From: Diadema setosum
Taxonomy: Eukaryota > Echinodermata > Echinoidea > Diadematoida > Diadematidae
Direction of reading: 5' to 3'
Length of the DNA stretch: 64,000 nt
Assembly (NCBI RefSeq): GCF_964275005.1
Contig: NC_092704.1
Coordinates: forward strand, 5,414,048-5,478,047
The translations under genes were made by a program, and so were the position numbers. How positions within the stretch are numbered: position 1 is the stretch's first letter; each line of letters begins with the position of its first letter. The notes under the pieces were generated by a model. The model did no database searches and had not been told where the DNA came from. It saw only the letters and a list, made by a program, of their open reading frames with translations. Positions 31,926-44,500 of this stretch are shown here, in pieces.

Positions 31926-31929
31926 CTTC

Positions 31930-32310
31930 GTAATCATTCCAAAGGTTCGTTAATCCGAAAAACAATATAAAATAAGGTTTCTTATATTCCGAATATTTTT
32001 TTTTTCATTCATTATTCGAAAGATAGATAATTCCGAATATGAATTAGGGCTAAAGGTTCGTCAAGACGGTTCGTTATTCAAAGGTTCATGAACCAGAAAG
32101 CAAGTTACTATATTCCGAAGGTTTGCTATATAGCACACACGTGTTTTTTATTTGGTTTTTCTTTCCTTTTCTTTTTTTTTTTTAACTTTTCGGATTAACG
32201 AATCCTAGGATTAACAAACCTTCTTTCATTTTCGGATTAACGAACATCTGAGTAAACGGATTTATGTTCGTAGTAATGATCCTTTGGACGAACCTTCGGA
32301 ATAATGCACA
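31930..32310. mobile_element. Palindromic element with GGTTCGTTAATCCGAA words
   Basis: Left words AATCATTCCAAAGGTTCG and TTCGTTAATCCGAAAA face right words TTTTCGGATTAACGAAC and CGAACCTTCGGAATAATG, so the two arms are inverted. Several internal copies of AAAGGTTCGT add to the structure. Non-coding; likely a foldback-type or MITE element. Confidence 0.65.
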
Positions 32311-32589
32311 TCATATATAGCACCAGGAGATGCAGTGAAAGCATCTAGTCGTGATATTCCTTGAAGAAGTCCACTTCCGATTCTTCTTGTTTCATTTATA
32401 CACGTATTTGTTTTATGCACACACTATACAAAATGACAATCTAAATACACACAAGCTAAAAATATATTGGGGATTCATTTTGACTCGGTTGCAAACGAAA
32501 AATAGATCGTAAAGTGAAGCTTATATTATATTATGTGAACTAACATGTAGATTTCAAGGAGAACATTGGAAACCAAATTTCGATTACGC

Positions 32590-33240
32590 GTGAATGCAGC
32601 AATGTTAGTATATTAGATCATAATATTATAAAATGAAGTTTTTAGGAAAAATGCGATTGAAAGTTTTGGTGCCGCTTTAGCTGTCTGAGAAGACAGTTTG
32701 TGACGTCACTGCTGGACAACGATAGAAAAATAAAGAAAATGATTATAAAGAAATTTAAACATCATAATCATTTTCACTTTTTGAGCATAATGAAATAAAA
32801 CTTGACATTTCAGGCCTGAGGCAGAAAGCATCTACAAACCCGAAGAAAATGAATTGCTCAAATTTTACACTAATAATGTAGGCCTAATTATTTAATCCCC
32901 CATTTTGGGGTATCTGAAATACAAACTACTGGATCTAACTTAATGGCAAAGCACTGGATTTTCTTACCTCTTTCGGAAAACGGAAATAATGTTACCCTAA
33001 AAACACGTCAGTGTCAAGGAGAGGGAAAGTGGGATTTTTTTCTTTCTTTCTTCCTTTTTTTTTTTTTTTGGATGAAATTTTGTGGAATTATCTTAATCTG
33101 TCCAATGCGTGATGTCACGAACTGTCAGTCTTCTCATCCAGCGATGGTAGAGCATTTGAACGGATTTACCGATCTTCCTCAAACCTCAAACCTCAAACCT
33201 CAAATCTGAATGCGTTCTATTATAATAATGCCGCATTCAC
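32590..33240. mobile_element. Diverged relative of the 18.7 kb TTAA MITE
   Basis: Internal words match that element on both arms: GACGTCACTGCTGGA on the left and TCTTCTCATCCAGCGATGG, GAACGGATTTACCGA and CTTCCTCAAACCTC on the right; GCAGCAATGTTAGTA on the left mirrors the right end. The termini are too decayed to place TTAA duplications with confidence. Confidence 0.6.
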
Positions 33241-33307
33241 TGGAATCTATACCTATATCAGTCGTATATATCTCGATCTACGACTATAAACACTAAAAAA
33301 AAACACG

Positions 33308-33694
33308 GTAAATCAACATTTGAAATGTTGTTACTCTCCAACATTTTAATTAAATGTGCCTTGTACCTAGCAGTTAATATTCCTGAAGACCTCCGCCAGG
33401 AAGGGTTACTCAGAGGTTCATTTTACCTTTTGTAAATTTGTACCTCTTTAATTGGGTTTTGAATACTTTCTACACTATTAGAGGTTGCAATATCTTTTGG
33501 GATGTTGTTCCAGTGCAAAATTACATCAGGGAAGAATGAGTTTTGCCATCAGTTAAATAGATTTTACATTCGAACTGTTGTATTACCATTTCTGAAAAGG
33601 TGATTTAACATTTTGACTCGTATAACATTTTGAGTGTAAGATCTAACATAGTTCGTTGGAAGAGTGACAGCAGTTAAAATGTTGATTTACCATT
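33308..33694. mobile_element. Inverted-repeat element containing LINE-like sequence (minus strand)
   Basis: GGTAAATCAACATTT at the left and AAATGTTGATTTACC at the right form a 15 bp inverted repeat. On the minus strand the interior reads SFFPDVILHWNNIPKDIATS, a pattern found at the C-terminus of many LINE reverse transcriptases (FFPxxxxxWNxLP). It may be a LINE scrap caught in, or beside, a MITE. Confidence 0.45.
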
Positions 33695-34107
33695 TTATTT
33701 TTAGAGTGAATTACCCGCGGTGTGTCTGAAATCGTGAAAATTGCGCGAGGCGCAGCTGTGGTGTGTATATAGGCACGACATAATTATTGTGTGTCCGAGA
33801 GTGCTGAATGTCCAATAACATCAGGAACTTAGATATGGTGCGTTAATTGTTTTATAAGATTGGTCTATGTTTTTTGTTTTGTTTTTTTAAACAATACAAT
33901 GAATTTTTTTCTTTTAGCCTATACATGGGGCCGCCGCCTTCGGTTGGTCATTCAGACGACCGCGTGAAAAAAAGCAATTTGTGCATAGTCTTGGACCCAT
34001 TTTTATAAGCTATATAACGCCTGCAGCTGACATGAGGCTGCAGAACATAGATCTCGACGACATATGCAGCATTGCATTGGTGGTGCGGACGTACTGTACC
34101 TCACGAG

Positions 34108-34190
34108 TGATTAGTTAATGAAACGCCTGGACGAAGCCTAATCGCTGAAAACGCCGGCTCGTGACGTCATCTCCGATCATTGCGACATGA
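34108..34190 (+). promoter_or_regulatory. Putative ABCF2 promoter segment with a CRE palindrome
   Basis: TGACGTCA at 34,162-34,169 is a perfect cAMP-response/ATF element, about 150 bp before the donor of the first non-coding exon, a plausible distance for a proximal promoter. The same ~80 bp occurs in altered form at 3,624-3,708, where the palindrome is not kept. No TATA box is evident; the start site cannot be fixed from sequence. Confidence 0.45.
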
Positions 34191-34199
34191 CATTTCCCA

Positions 34200-34319
34200 T
34201 TCATTCACATCCGTCCATTTTCCTACGATTCCACGGAAATCCCGCGCCGGTACACGTGTGTATTGCCTTCTCTCAATCGGATTCGTCCAACAAAGACTCT
34301 CCAGAAAGTGATTATTGTG
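34200..34319 (+). other. ABCF2: ABCF2 non-coding exon 1 (5' limit estimated)
   Basis: GATTATTGTG followed by GTAAGTATG is a near-perfect splice donor (GT at 34,320). The next acceptor, CATGTTACAG at 35,463, leads to the exon with the ATG. Intron 1 (34,320-35,463) holds no gene; a C-run and A-run lie at about 35,367-35,386. Confidence 0.6.
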
Positions 34320-35521
34320 GTAAGTATGTTGAAATTTACTTACCTCGGTTGCCATTACATTACATTAGATAGCGTAGAATCATTATAAAGCCGCTTCATG
34401 ACAAATTTTCAGTAAATGATCGGCGAAAAACTAAACCAAACATGACGATTCCCCAGCATGTTAATGTGGGTTTTATTTGAGTGTTTGACCATCACTGCAT
34501 CAGTACGTAGATCTATGACTAGTTACGTTATACAGCGCATTAGCTGCTAGCTGGATGGAGTAGAGATTGGGCTAGAGATTGTCTTTTGTTCACTAGAATT
34601 TCTACGTTTAATTACTCGGTCCTTCGTTGTCTTCCTCGGCGCTACGGCGTAGTCCTACAAGAATGTTTGGTTGAGTTCACACTGCTGTTTTGCTTATGGC
34701 TTGGACTTTTCCTACAATCTTAACGTTAGTCATGTTGTGTGAACACATATGGTGAAGCATTGCCCTTTTGTCAGGACAGTGTAGAAGAGTACACGTGTAG
34801 AGTAGGCAAGCTGAGTTTGACATAACTGCGACCGGCCCGAATGCGAAGCGTTCGGGAGGAGCGCCCCGGGGTTAAGTTTGACAGTGAGCATTGGTGAGTA
34901 ATTAATGCAGGATGGGTAAAATGAATGGGGGCCGAGGCTGCATGCTGGTGGAGGGTGGATCTGCATATAATCACGATAATGTACTGAGATGTAGATGTGT
35001 ACAGTGCAGGACCGTTCAAGTTGTGGTATAGAGCACCGCCACCGGATGAAGATGATGAAGAAGATTACTGATAGGTCTAGTGATACTCAATACTGCACTG
35101 CCACTGGTAGGCCCTACTGAAGAAACTGGTGATTTTTTGTTCTGAGTGTTCAAACCCTTGAGGGTCTTGACCTCCTGTTTTTAGCAGCAACTAGACAATA
35201 ATAGTTTGTAGACAGAATCTGTGCATTTGTGGATGGAAATGCTTTTACGATTGTACAGAGATAGGTTAAATTAGCTTACTACAGCTAAAACTTAACATCA
35301 TCATGATTATGATCAGTGGTGAGGAAAGCACCATCCTATCGTATCCCAGGCCCAGCCTCGCCCCCACCCCCCCCCCCCCCAAAAAAAGAGAATAAACTAA
35401 AGGAGAGAGAACACTAATGACATTATAGATAATGTAAATATGTTTCTTTGTCACATGTTACAGCAGAACTTGGGCTGAATCCTGAACCTTATTCTTCTTC
35501 GGGCTGTCACAAAGCTGAACC

Positions 35522-38500
35522 ATGCCAAAGAAGAGGGCTCCAAAGGGCAAGGCAGCGGCCGCCAAGAAAGCAGCCGCCAATGGGGAGGTCGAGACAAATG
35601 GAGGTACATGTGGAAGCAGTGATGCATGCAGATTGACATGATATCCCTTTTAAAACCATGAATTCTCCTCATTCATTAAAGCGCCTTGAAGTTCAAAAAT
35701 TAAACATTTGAAGATAAGCTATGTGTATATGTTTCCTTCATTTGATTCATAACTTCCATGTGACATTGCATAAAAAATTTAACAAAATCACATGCAAATG
35801 TTGACAGGTCAAATTCCCAACAGACCTGTGTGAAAACATGTAGTAGGGCCTACATGTGAAATCTGGAATGTGCAATAATTTGATCATGTATTCTTTTGAA
35901 GCTGAGAGTATTTCATATGATTATATACATGTACAATCAATCAAAATGTGCTTAATACCAAAAACAAAATTTGACCATTGCCAGATTGCCAGATCTGTGC
36001 ACTAATAAACCAAACAACTCAGTCTCAAAACCTTGTTTCAAATCAAACAGATCTGTCTCAGAAATATTATAAATGGAGTAATTTAAGCACTTGAGGTGAA
36101 ATTCTTTTTGTGCAGTGAATGGGGTCACAAATGGCTTGGATGACTTGGCCCTAGCGGGGAACGCTCGTGCGTGCACCGGCGTGCTTTCCTCCCACCCCAG
36201 CAGCTGTGATCTCAAGATCATCAACTTCAGTCTGACATTCCATGGAGCGGAGCTCTTTGTCGACTCCGAGATCGAGCTGAACTCTGGGAGGAGATACGGC
36301 CTGCTTGGTCTCAATGGGTCAGGTAAGGACGCTGCAGGTGAAAGCCCAATTTATATGATTACCAGGGATACAAGATTGTGCCACTCACATCCAAAATGAG
36401 AGAGAGAGTGTGTGGTTAAGGAATGAAAGTAAGCTTCATTTTGAAAAAAAAAGAAGACAAATTAAGATACCCTTCCATTTATCTTGCTCTCAAACAGATG
36501 TCCTGTAGTTTGTTTTTTGTTAATCTACATGTAGGAAAGGATTTTCCATCTTTTTTACCAAAAGCATTCTGTGTAATGTAAATCTTAGTGTAAGCAGTTT
36601 TTGAGGTGATCTGGGGCATGTTTCACTGACTTTGAACTTTATCAAGCCAAACAATGAACCCAGAGCTGAGAAGATTCATGCCAAATCTAGTTGGCTAAAT
36701 TGTAAAAACAGTTCCTGACTTCTGAGGACTGACTGATTCCAAAATTTTCCCTAAAATCATGTAAATTGAACTCAAGAGTTGTGACTTTAGAGCAAGCCTC
36801 TGGTGTAGTAGATCCTTGACACAATTTCAGTAAGTTCCACACCAACAGACATTTTATTTTCAAGGCATTTTATCTGAGGCACTTCTCTCTGCCTCAGTTT
36901 GTAAATGGCAATTCAATAGTAAACAGAACTTCTGGTGGCTGGATTCATCATGTCTACTATATACAGTTGACCTCTCTTATCCGGCCTCCCTTTATCCGGA
37001 TCTCTCTATTATACGGACGCAATCTCGCCGTGATTTTTTTTATACCCCCGCCAAACGAAGTTTGAAGGGGGTATATAAATAGGAATCAGCGGACGGTCGG
37101 GCGGTCGGGCGGTCGGTCCGTTGCAAATCTTGCGTGGCGAACTACTTCCTCAGTTTTCAACCGATTCCCATAAAACTTGGCACAGATGTGTGCCTTGGGT
37201 TGTAGATGTGCAAGACGTATTTTTTGACAGTACCCAAAAGTACGTTGCCATGGTAACGGCATATTATGGGCAAAAATGGGTACAAATCTTGCGTCGCGAA
37301 CTCCTCCCACAGTTTTTGATCAATTTTTATGAAATTAGGTACAGATGTTCATCTGAATATGTTAATGTGCAAGACACATATTTCCACAGTGGCAAAAAGT
37401 GCGTTGCCATGGTAACGGCATGTTATTGGTAAAATATAGGGCAAAATGCTTCATGGCAAAACTGCTTCATCAGTGTTCTTCCAATTCTCATGGAATTCAT
37501 ATTGAATGTTTGTCTTAGGATATAGGTCAGCATGACACATTTCTTGACAGTGACAAAAAGTATGTTGCCATGGTAACAGCTCACATATTATGAGCCAAAA
37601 TGATGGAAAATTTTGTGTTGCAAACTACTTCCTCAGTTTTTGCCCAATTTCCATGAAACTTGGTACAGATTTGTGCCTTTGGTTGTAGATGTGCAAGACG
37701 CATTTTTCGACAGTACCCGAAAGTACGTTGCTATGGTAACGGCATATTAATGGCAGAAGATCAAGGAAAGATCTTGCGGATTTAACTACTTCCTCAGTTT
37801 TTTGACCAAAGCTTATGAAATGTTGTTTTGACCAAAGCTTATGAAATGTTGTTTGGCGGGGGTATAACCAGTCGCTGTAGCGACATTTCTAGTTTTTGAT
37901 AATTACGGGAGGAAAGGGGGATTCCCAACTCCTTGAAAACTCCTACACAAACACACATAAATTACATATTACTTCCAACATGATCAACATACATTACATC
38001 AAATTTCCTTCCAATTGCTTACCTTCAGACATTTTAACATCCCCAAACATCCCCAAATCATCGCAAGAACATGGACAGATTATGCGCTCGAGTCCTCTCA
38101 TATCGCATTGCCACATTATAGGTCCATACACAGCCGTCGATATGACTAGATAGACCTGCATTGTTTCGAGTCATTGGGCCGAATGCATAAAACAAGCAAT
38201 TGCTTGTAAGCAATTGCTTCAAGCAAAAGCACAAGCTCGTCTAGTAAAAGGTGTAGCTCAAGCAATTGCTTAAATACATATGCATAATCTTTTGCTTGTG
38301 CACATACCTTTTGCTTGCATTCAGCAAGCAATTGCTTAGGGTTCGAACAATAGCGTCACGCCTGTGCGAACACAAGAACAAAGGCGAGTGTGGCAGCATG
38401 CATTTGAAAGGGCATGTGTGTGCGGAAACATTTCCTGACATAGCAGAAGAGCTATGAAATGACACTCATAAATGCACACACAGACGCACACACACACAAC

Positions 38501-41500
38501 TATACACACACTCGTATTACTGGCTGATTCCCATCACTGCTTACAATAGCCCGCATCTGCCAGATCGCACGTGGAGAGACGTCTCCTTGCTCTCCACCGA
38601 AGTGAGACATCCTACCTGTTTTTCATCACATTTTGCGTGCTAACCACTGGACATTCCCGTTGTTGAAATGAAAAATTTCTTACTCTACTTAAGAGTAATT
38701 TCTTGTAGATTTATACCACTCCTTCACAATTGTTGTCTTTCTTCCATGAATATAAAAATGATACTTAAAAGGGAACGTCCCAGATAAGCAAAAGCTCAAG
38801 CTCATTTTACAGAGCTTGGAAAATCGTAAGCAATTGCTAGCAAGAACTAGCAAAAGGTATGTTTTATGCATACGTTTTTAAGCAAATGCTTGGTCTCTAA
38901 GCAATTGCTTGCGGACAACAAGCAATTGTACTTGCTAGCAAGAGCTTCTGCTCGCAAGCAATTGCTTGTTTTTATGCATACGGATTCGAGTAAAAGGCTA
39001 GCACAAGCAATTGCTAGCGTTTATGCATCCGGCCCACTGGCTGAGCAACGAATGATATTGAACACTCAAAAATTGTTCACACACAGTACACACACAAAGA
39101 GAGAGAGGGAGAGAGAGTGTGGGGAAGAGAGCAACCCAAACCCAATGCGCTATCTATTTTGAAGCGTAGTTTCGTCGGCTCGTACTGTTTGTTTTCAAGA
39201 TCTACTTACTTGATACATTTCTTAATAATTATTTAGGTAAATCATCCTAAGAATTTATAAAAGAAAATGATTTCATTCTTGTAAACACGAACCTCTATTT
39301 TGGGGTCTGTTACTGAGTGTAACAATGAAAAGGTTGCAGTATACACATTACTACATGTGGTACTACAATGGGCTACATCAGTACATGTGTATGTATATGT
39401 ACATGTATGAAGCATTGAGTCTCCCGTATCCGGCCAAATCCCTTATCCGGATGAGCCCCGGTCCCAACCTGTCCGCATACGAGAGGTTCAACTGTATAGA
39501 AATTTGTCCGAAATTTACCCTAGGGCAATAATATGCTCTAAAGTGATTTGAACATCACAATATGGCTAGAAGGTAGAAGTGTAGACGTTGGAAATTAGTA
39601 GGGAAGTGCATGGTACAAGACTGTATAACCATTCTTTTTCCTGAGACTGAAATGTTGCTTTTGGGACTGTTTGCAGGCAAGTCCACCTTACTCCACGCCA
39701 TTGGTAACCGGGAGGTGCCCATCCCGGAGCACATGGACATCTACCACCTGACGCGGGAGATAGCAGCCAGCGACAAGACGGCGATAGAATGCGTGCTGGA
39801 GGTGGACGAGGAAAAGATGAAGCTGGAGAAGGAGGCGGAGGAGCTCTCCCACATGACAGGACCAGGTACTGCTTGATGTAGACTCCTAGCACGAAGGGGG
39901 AATGGAAGAGGGGAACATCTATTGATTCATGTTTGATAGGGAGAGAAATGTGATGGGGGAGGGGATTGAGCAGATTAGATGAGGTTGCAGCCTTCAGAAA
40001 GAGGATGTGAACTATCATATTACCTTCCTCATCAAATTTTTTTCTTTTATCTTTTTTTTTACATCAATTCCTTTGCCACAACTGCACGTGATAACCTCCA
40101 TGTAAGCTGCTTACAAACCAGTGGGCCCACCTGGCCTACCAAGAAATGTGCATATGCATGTTTTTGGACAAATGGACCCTTGCCTGGGTGATAAATGGGA
40201 GAAACTATTTGTTTTTCTTCTGTTTTTAAGCTGCTGTCCCATCAAGAGAATTCAGCTTTTATATGACAGTACAGTACTCTCCGCGTAATCGGGTATTGCT
40301 TAAATGGGTACTCCGTTTAATTGGGTAATAATGTCAAAAACAGTTCCGATGCACATTAAACTTACCTGATAATCGGGTTGTCTCTCTGCATAAACGGGTA
40401 AATAATTTTCTTCTTATCTAATTTCTACCCACATTCTAACGCAGATAAAACACTTCAGAAATCATGAATGTCAAATTTTACACGGCTAATCGCATTCTCT
40501 GCTTAATTTGCAGAGAAAACCGATCATTTGGGGAGTGATGGAACGTGAAAACACATGTACCAGTACCGACTTGCCACTCGTAAACGAATATTACACATGT
40601 ATGTTAAAGCTGCCACTCACAGCTGCATAGACAGACAGGAGTTGAACACAACATTCAAAATACGAGAAGTTTGCAACAAAAATCAGGCCATGCACCAGCT
40701 CCATGATTTTGCTTTCCCAGTCACTTCTCGAAAAGTAACCCGATGTTCTGTGTGACTAGTGCACGCAAAGAGACGTGTTCATTTCGGAAAGCTCCTGCGT
40801 GTTAACGAGGAGTCTCTAGTCAAACGACAAAGTTTTCTGAAGACATATTTGTCCATAAAAAGAGTGTAAATTATTGCTCGTGACTGAGCAAGTGTAAGGT
40901 ATGTTTAATGTGCTGTGCAAGCACGCGTGTTACCGTAAGCATACAGTGTAGGTGTTTGATGCAGTGTACAATGCATGTACATACACATTGTGTGTGTCAA
41001 TTGTGAATGAGACGTGTTCTTCTGTTAATCGGGTACTCCGCTTAATGGGGTAAGAAACGCTCTGCCCGAGCCTACCCGATTATGCGGAGAGTACTGTATT
41101 CCTAAGGCATTTGACCCAAGATAATTTATTAGGCTAATGACTAAATTTGTGATCTAATATAGCACAGGATGTAATATCCATCAGTGGTATGTCAGTGTAG
41201 TCTAAACCTGTGGACGTGAACACACAAAAATACATTTTAACCTGTATGTTAACCTCCGTCAAGCATGCATGATGAAAGGAGATGGTTGATGTGCTCAAGT
41301 TTGTTTGGCATTGTGTAAATACCAATGGTAACATTCTACAAAGCAGTCTCCACATGTATCAGAAATGATTGTGTGACTTTTGTAAACCTTGCTGCATATT
41401 TTTTAAGATGTGATGTGGTGAAAGACATAACAGAGATTTTGATTAAAAAGAAAAGTGGCTACTCAAATAATTTGCCTTGCCACAAGGTATTTTTGTAGAT

Positions 41501-44500
41501 AACGACAAATTTGTCTGGATGTGGGTTAAGTGCTCATCAACGGCTGATTAAATGATGTGGAATGGGTTTGTGAGGGCACTTCAGGGATGTTCCACACCCT
41601 TGTAAAACAGACAATTGAAAATGACATTTTGATGATTAAGAACTTTGGGCCGTCGCCCTCTCATGGGCACCTGTAATGTGATGTCACTCTCCATATGATA
41701 TGTCAAATGAACAGAAACTGTGCATGGGAATTATTTTCTGATGGAATCCCAAACCACACATGTATTTTAACTGACGTGTTTGTGTTTCTGTCCCCTTTAT
41801 AAAGAGGCTGAGGAAAGACTAATGGACATCTATGAGAGACTAGAGGAGATGGACGCCGATAAGGCGGAGGTGAACGCCGCTAGAATCCTCAATGGTCTGG
41901 GCTTTAACAAGGCCATGATGCAGACACAGACCAAGGACTTCTCCGGAGGCTGGCGAATGAGGATAGCATTAGCGAGGGCACTGTTCGTCAAGCCCCACTT
42001 ACTGTTACTCGACGAGCCAACAAACCATCTAGATTTAGAAGCGTGTGTGTGGCTAGAAGAAGAACTCAAGGGGTAAGACACTCAAATTGCCTTGATCATT
42101 GAACTTTTTTTCCCTTTCTTGGTTTATCAGTTGTGTTTTAACCATGCAGCTCAATTTAGAGAATTATTCGAAAACTATTCCTCTTCATTACCTGTGCAGT
42201 CACTGTAAGAAAAGAAAACTTCATGTCCTGTGAATGCAGATTTTCCTTTCACAAGAACATTGCTTTGAAAAGTACTAAAAAGTTATGCTTTGGTTAGTGT
42301 TGAATGCTAGACATGTTTGTGAAATACTGCATGTTTAATTCTACTTTTGCAAAGAAATCTTGTTTTATGTTTGAAAATTTTTATGTTTGAAAAATGTTTT
42401 AGAATTTGAAAATGGTTGCTCTAAACCTAAAACAACACATGGATAGATCTTGAGTTCATATTTTCTTAACATTTTTCTTTCTCTTTCCCTTATCTTTACC
42501 CCTTTAGATACAAGAGGATATTAGTGCTTATATCACATTCTCAGGACTTCTTGAATGGTGTCTGTACCAACATCTTGCATGTACACAAACAAAGAATCAA
42601 CAGCTATGGTGTAAGTACCGGCATTATTTTCCTGTTTGTAATGTATTGAACCACGTCAACCAGCTTATGACCATGGCATAACGGTTTCCATGAAAGGGTG
42701 TTCATCCAAAGGAAGTTTTGATAGCTAGAAAAAGAAAATGTTAAAGAATACTTAAAGCAGATTTTGTTTGTAGATCCCTATGGGGTTCAATGAATTCAAG
42801 AGTGAGATCTGCAGTTACACCAAAATAAAAGAAAAAAAAAAAGAGCATTAAAAATGCAGAACAGAAGAAAACGGAATTGAAGACCATATCATCAGGTCTT
42901 AATGTATTGTAGTAATTACATGCTTCCCACTGGTTTCTCAGTGACCATTTGTATTAGTGAAGGGGGGTTTCTTTCTTGTTCCTTTTTTTTTGGGGGGGGG
43001 GGGTTGTTTGTTCAACATTTGTTTAGCTTACTATTGTGGATATAAACATGTGTTTGGGTGTCATTGTTGGCATGTTTGGTTGGTTGGTTGTTTGGATAAT
43101 GGTGCTATTCACTTGGTTTATGTTGATGTTGTTTCACACATATGATAGAAGTATATGATGGCATGAATGCAGAGACTTATCACATTACAATGTCTTGGAT
43201 CCATGCATTGAAGCCATGAAAGATTTTCAGTGTTGCAGACCGAAAAGCACAGGCTCCTTGAATTTAAATTCTGGCATCTTGTCTTAAAAATGCATCTGTG
43301 CATATGTTTCTTCAGCACTTTTGATAAGCATTGATGAATCTTATCGTCTGTGTGACTCATCAAACTCTTCTGCTGAAGGGATCGTGTATGGCAGGGTTGG
43401 AAGGGACAGTGATTTATCACTAAAGATCGTTGCAAATTTCACAAAGACATGTAATAATTTGTATACTACCAGAGTACTACTATCATGAATAGATACAGTG
43501 GAACCTCTTTATAATGAGATCAAATATGTAAACCTCCTTAAATTAAACAAGATGATATTGTTGATTGCAGGTCCCACCTTTGTACATTTCTGTGTTTTGT
43601 ACTCTGATATAGTGAAAACCTGATATAACGAGGTAATTGACATGGGTTTGGGTCCCTGTTATAGCAAGGTGTTCCTGTGTATATTTGATCAATATGTTAT
43701 TATGAGCCTTCGGCCATCTTGTGGAGATTGTGGAATACGGGAAGAAGATATCTGATAAATGCATGTCTCTCTGGTTCATCAGGGTAACTTTGACAGCTAC
43801 GTGAAGACACGGTTTGAGCTGGAGGAGAATCAGATGAAGCGTTATCAATGGGAGCAGGACCAAATAGCTCACATGAAGGTTAGTATCACTGCACTTGAGC
43901 CATACCAGGGGCCATATCACACAGCATTTTGTGACAGTTGCAGCTTGTGATGACTGTGCAGTTGCTGCAGAAGCAGCTAGGCGACAGCCAGTTGATGTTT
44001 TGCGTTTGAGTTGTTGCATTGAGTTCGTAGCAATTTTTTTTAACTTTCCTCATTGAAAACTTCTCCATGAGATTGGTATTGAATGGATGTACAAGGGTTT
44101 CATGTTGCAAAGATGTGATACTAGTAGTCAGGAATGTTTGTGTCTATTGGTTTTGATTAATTGTTTAATAGTGGCCTGTATCAATATCCTGTGTCAAAAC
44201 CATGTTCACGTTTCTCAGGAGTAAGAATCTAATCTCTGGACATAAAGAAGGGCTAATGTACTTTGTGTCTAATTTCTTTGTTATGACAGAATTATATAGC
44301 AAGGTTTGGTCACGGCAGTGCCAAGCTAGCCCGCCAAGCCCAGAGCAAAGAGAAAACTCTCAGCAAGATGGTAGCTGGAGGACTCACAGAGAAAGTTGTA
44401 TCAGATAAGGTAAGTCTACCAAGCAGAAACAGTGGGATGTTCATATGATATAATATATTGTGGATCTCGAATGGTATAATCGTGTATGTATGCACACATG

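Larger units (their letters stand above)
36964..39494. mobile_element. Pogo-like MITE in ABCF2 intron, carrying two inserted elements
   Basis: The ends CAGTTGACCTCTCTTATCCGG and, inverted, CAGTTGAACCTCTCGTATGC are flanked by TA (36,962-36,963 and 39,495-39,496). The sequence is the reverse complement of the uninterrupted 422 bp copy at 47,657-48,078, but is split by a HINE-like element (about 37,041-37,892) and by a 1,260 bp block (38,059-39,318). CAGT ends with TA duplications point to the pogo/Tigger branch of Tc1/mariner. No transposase. Confidence 0.85.

Noticed and set aside
26395-34100. A retroviral, LTR or Polinton-like element
   Set aside because: No LTR pair, capsid, protease, integrase or DNA polymerase signature was seen; the reverse transcriptases are LINE-type (FADDT with the GVPQGSxLGP block).
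37121-37432. Frame of 103 codons with repeated [10 protein letters not shown]-like peptides
   Set aside because: It lies across tandem units of the HINE-like element; the repetition is at the DNA level.
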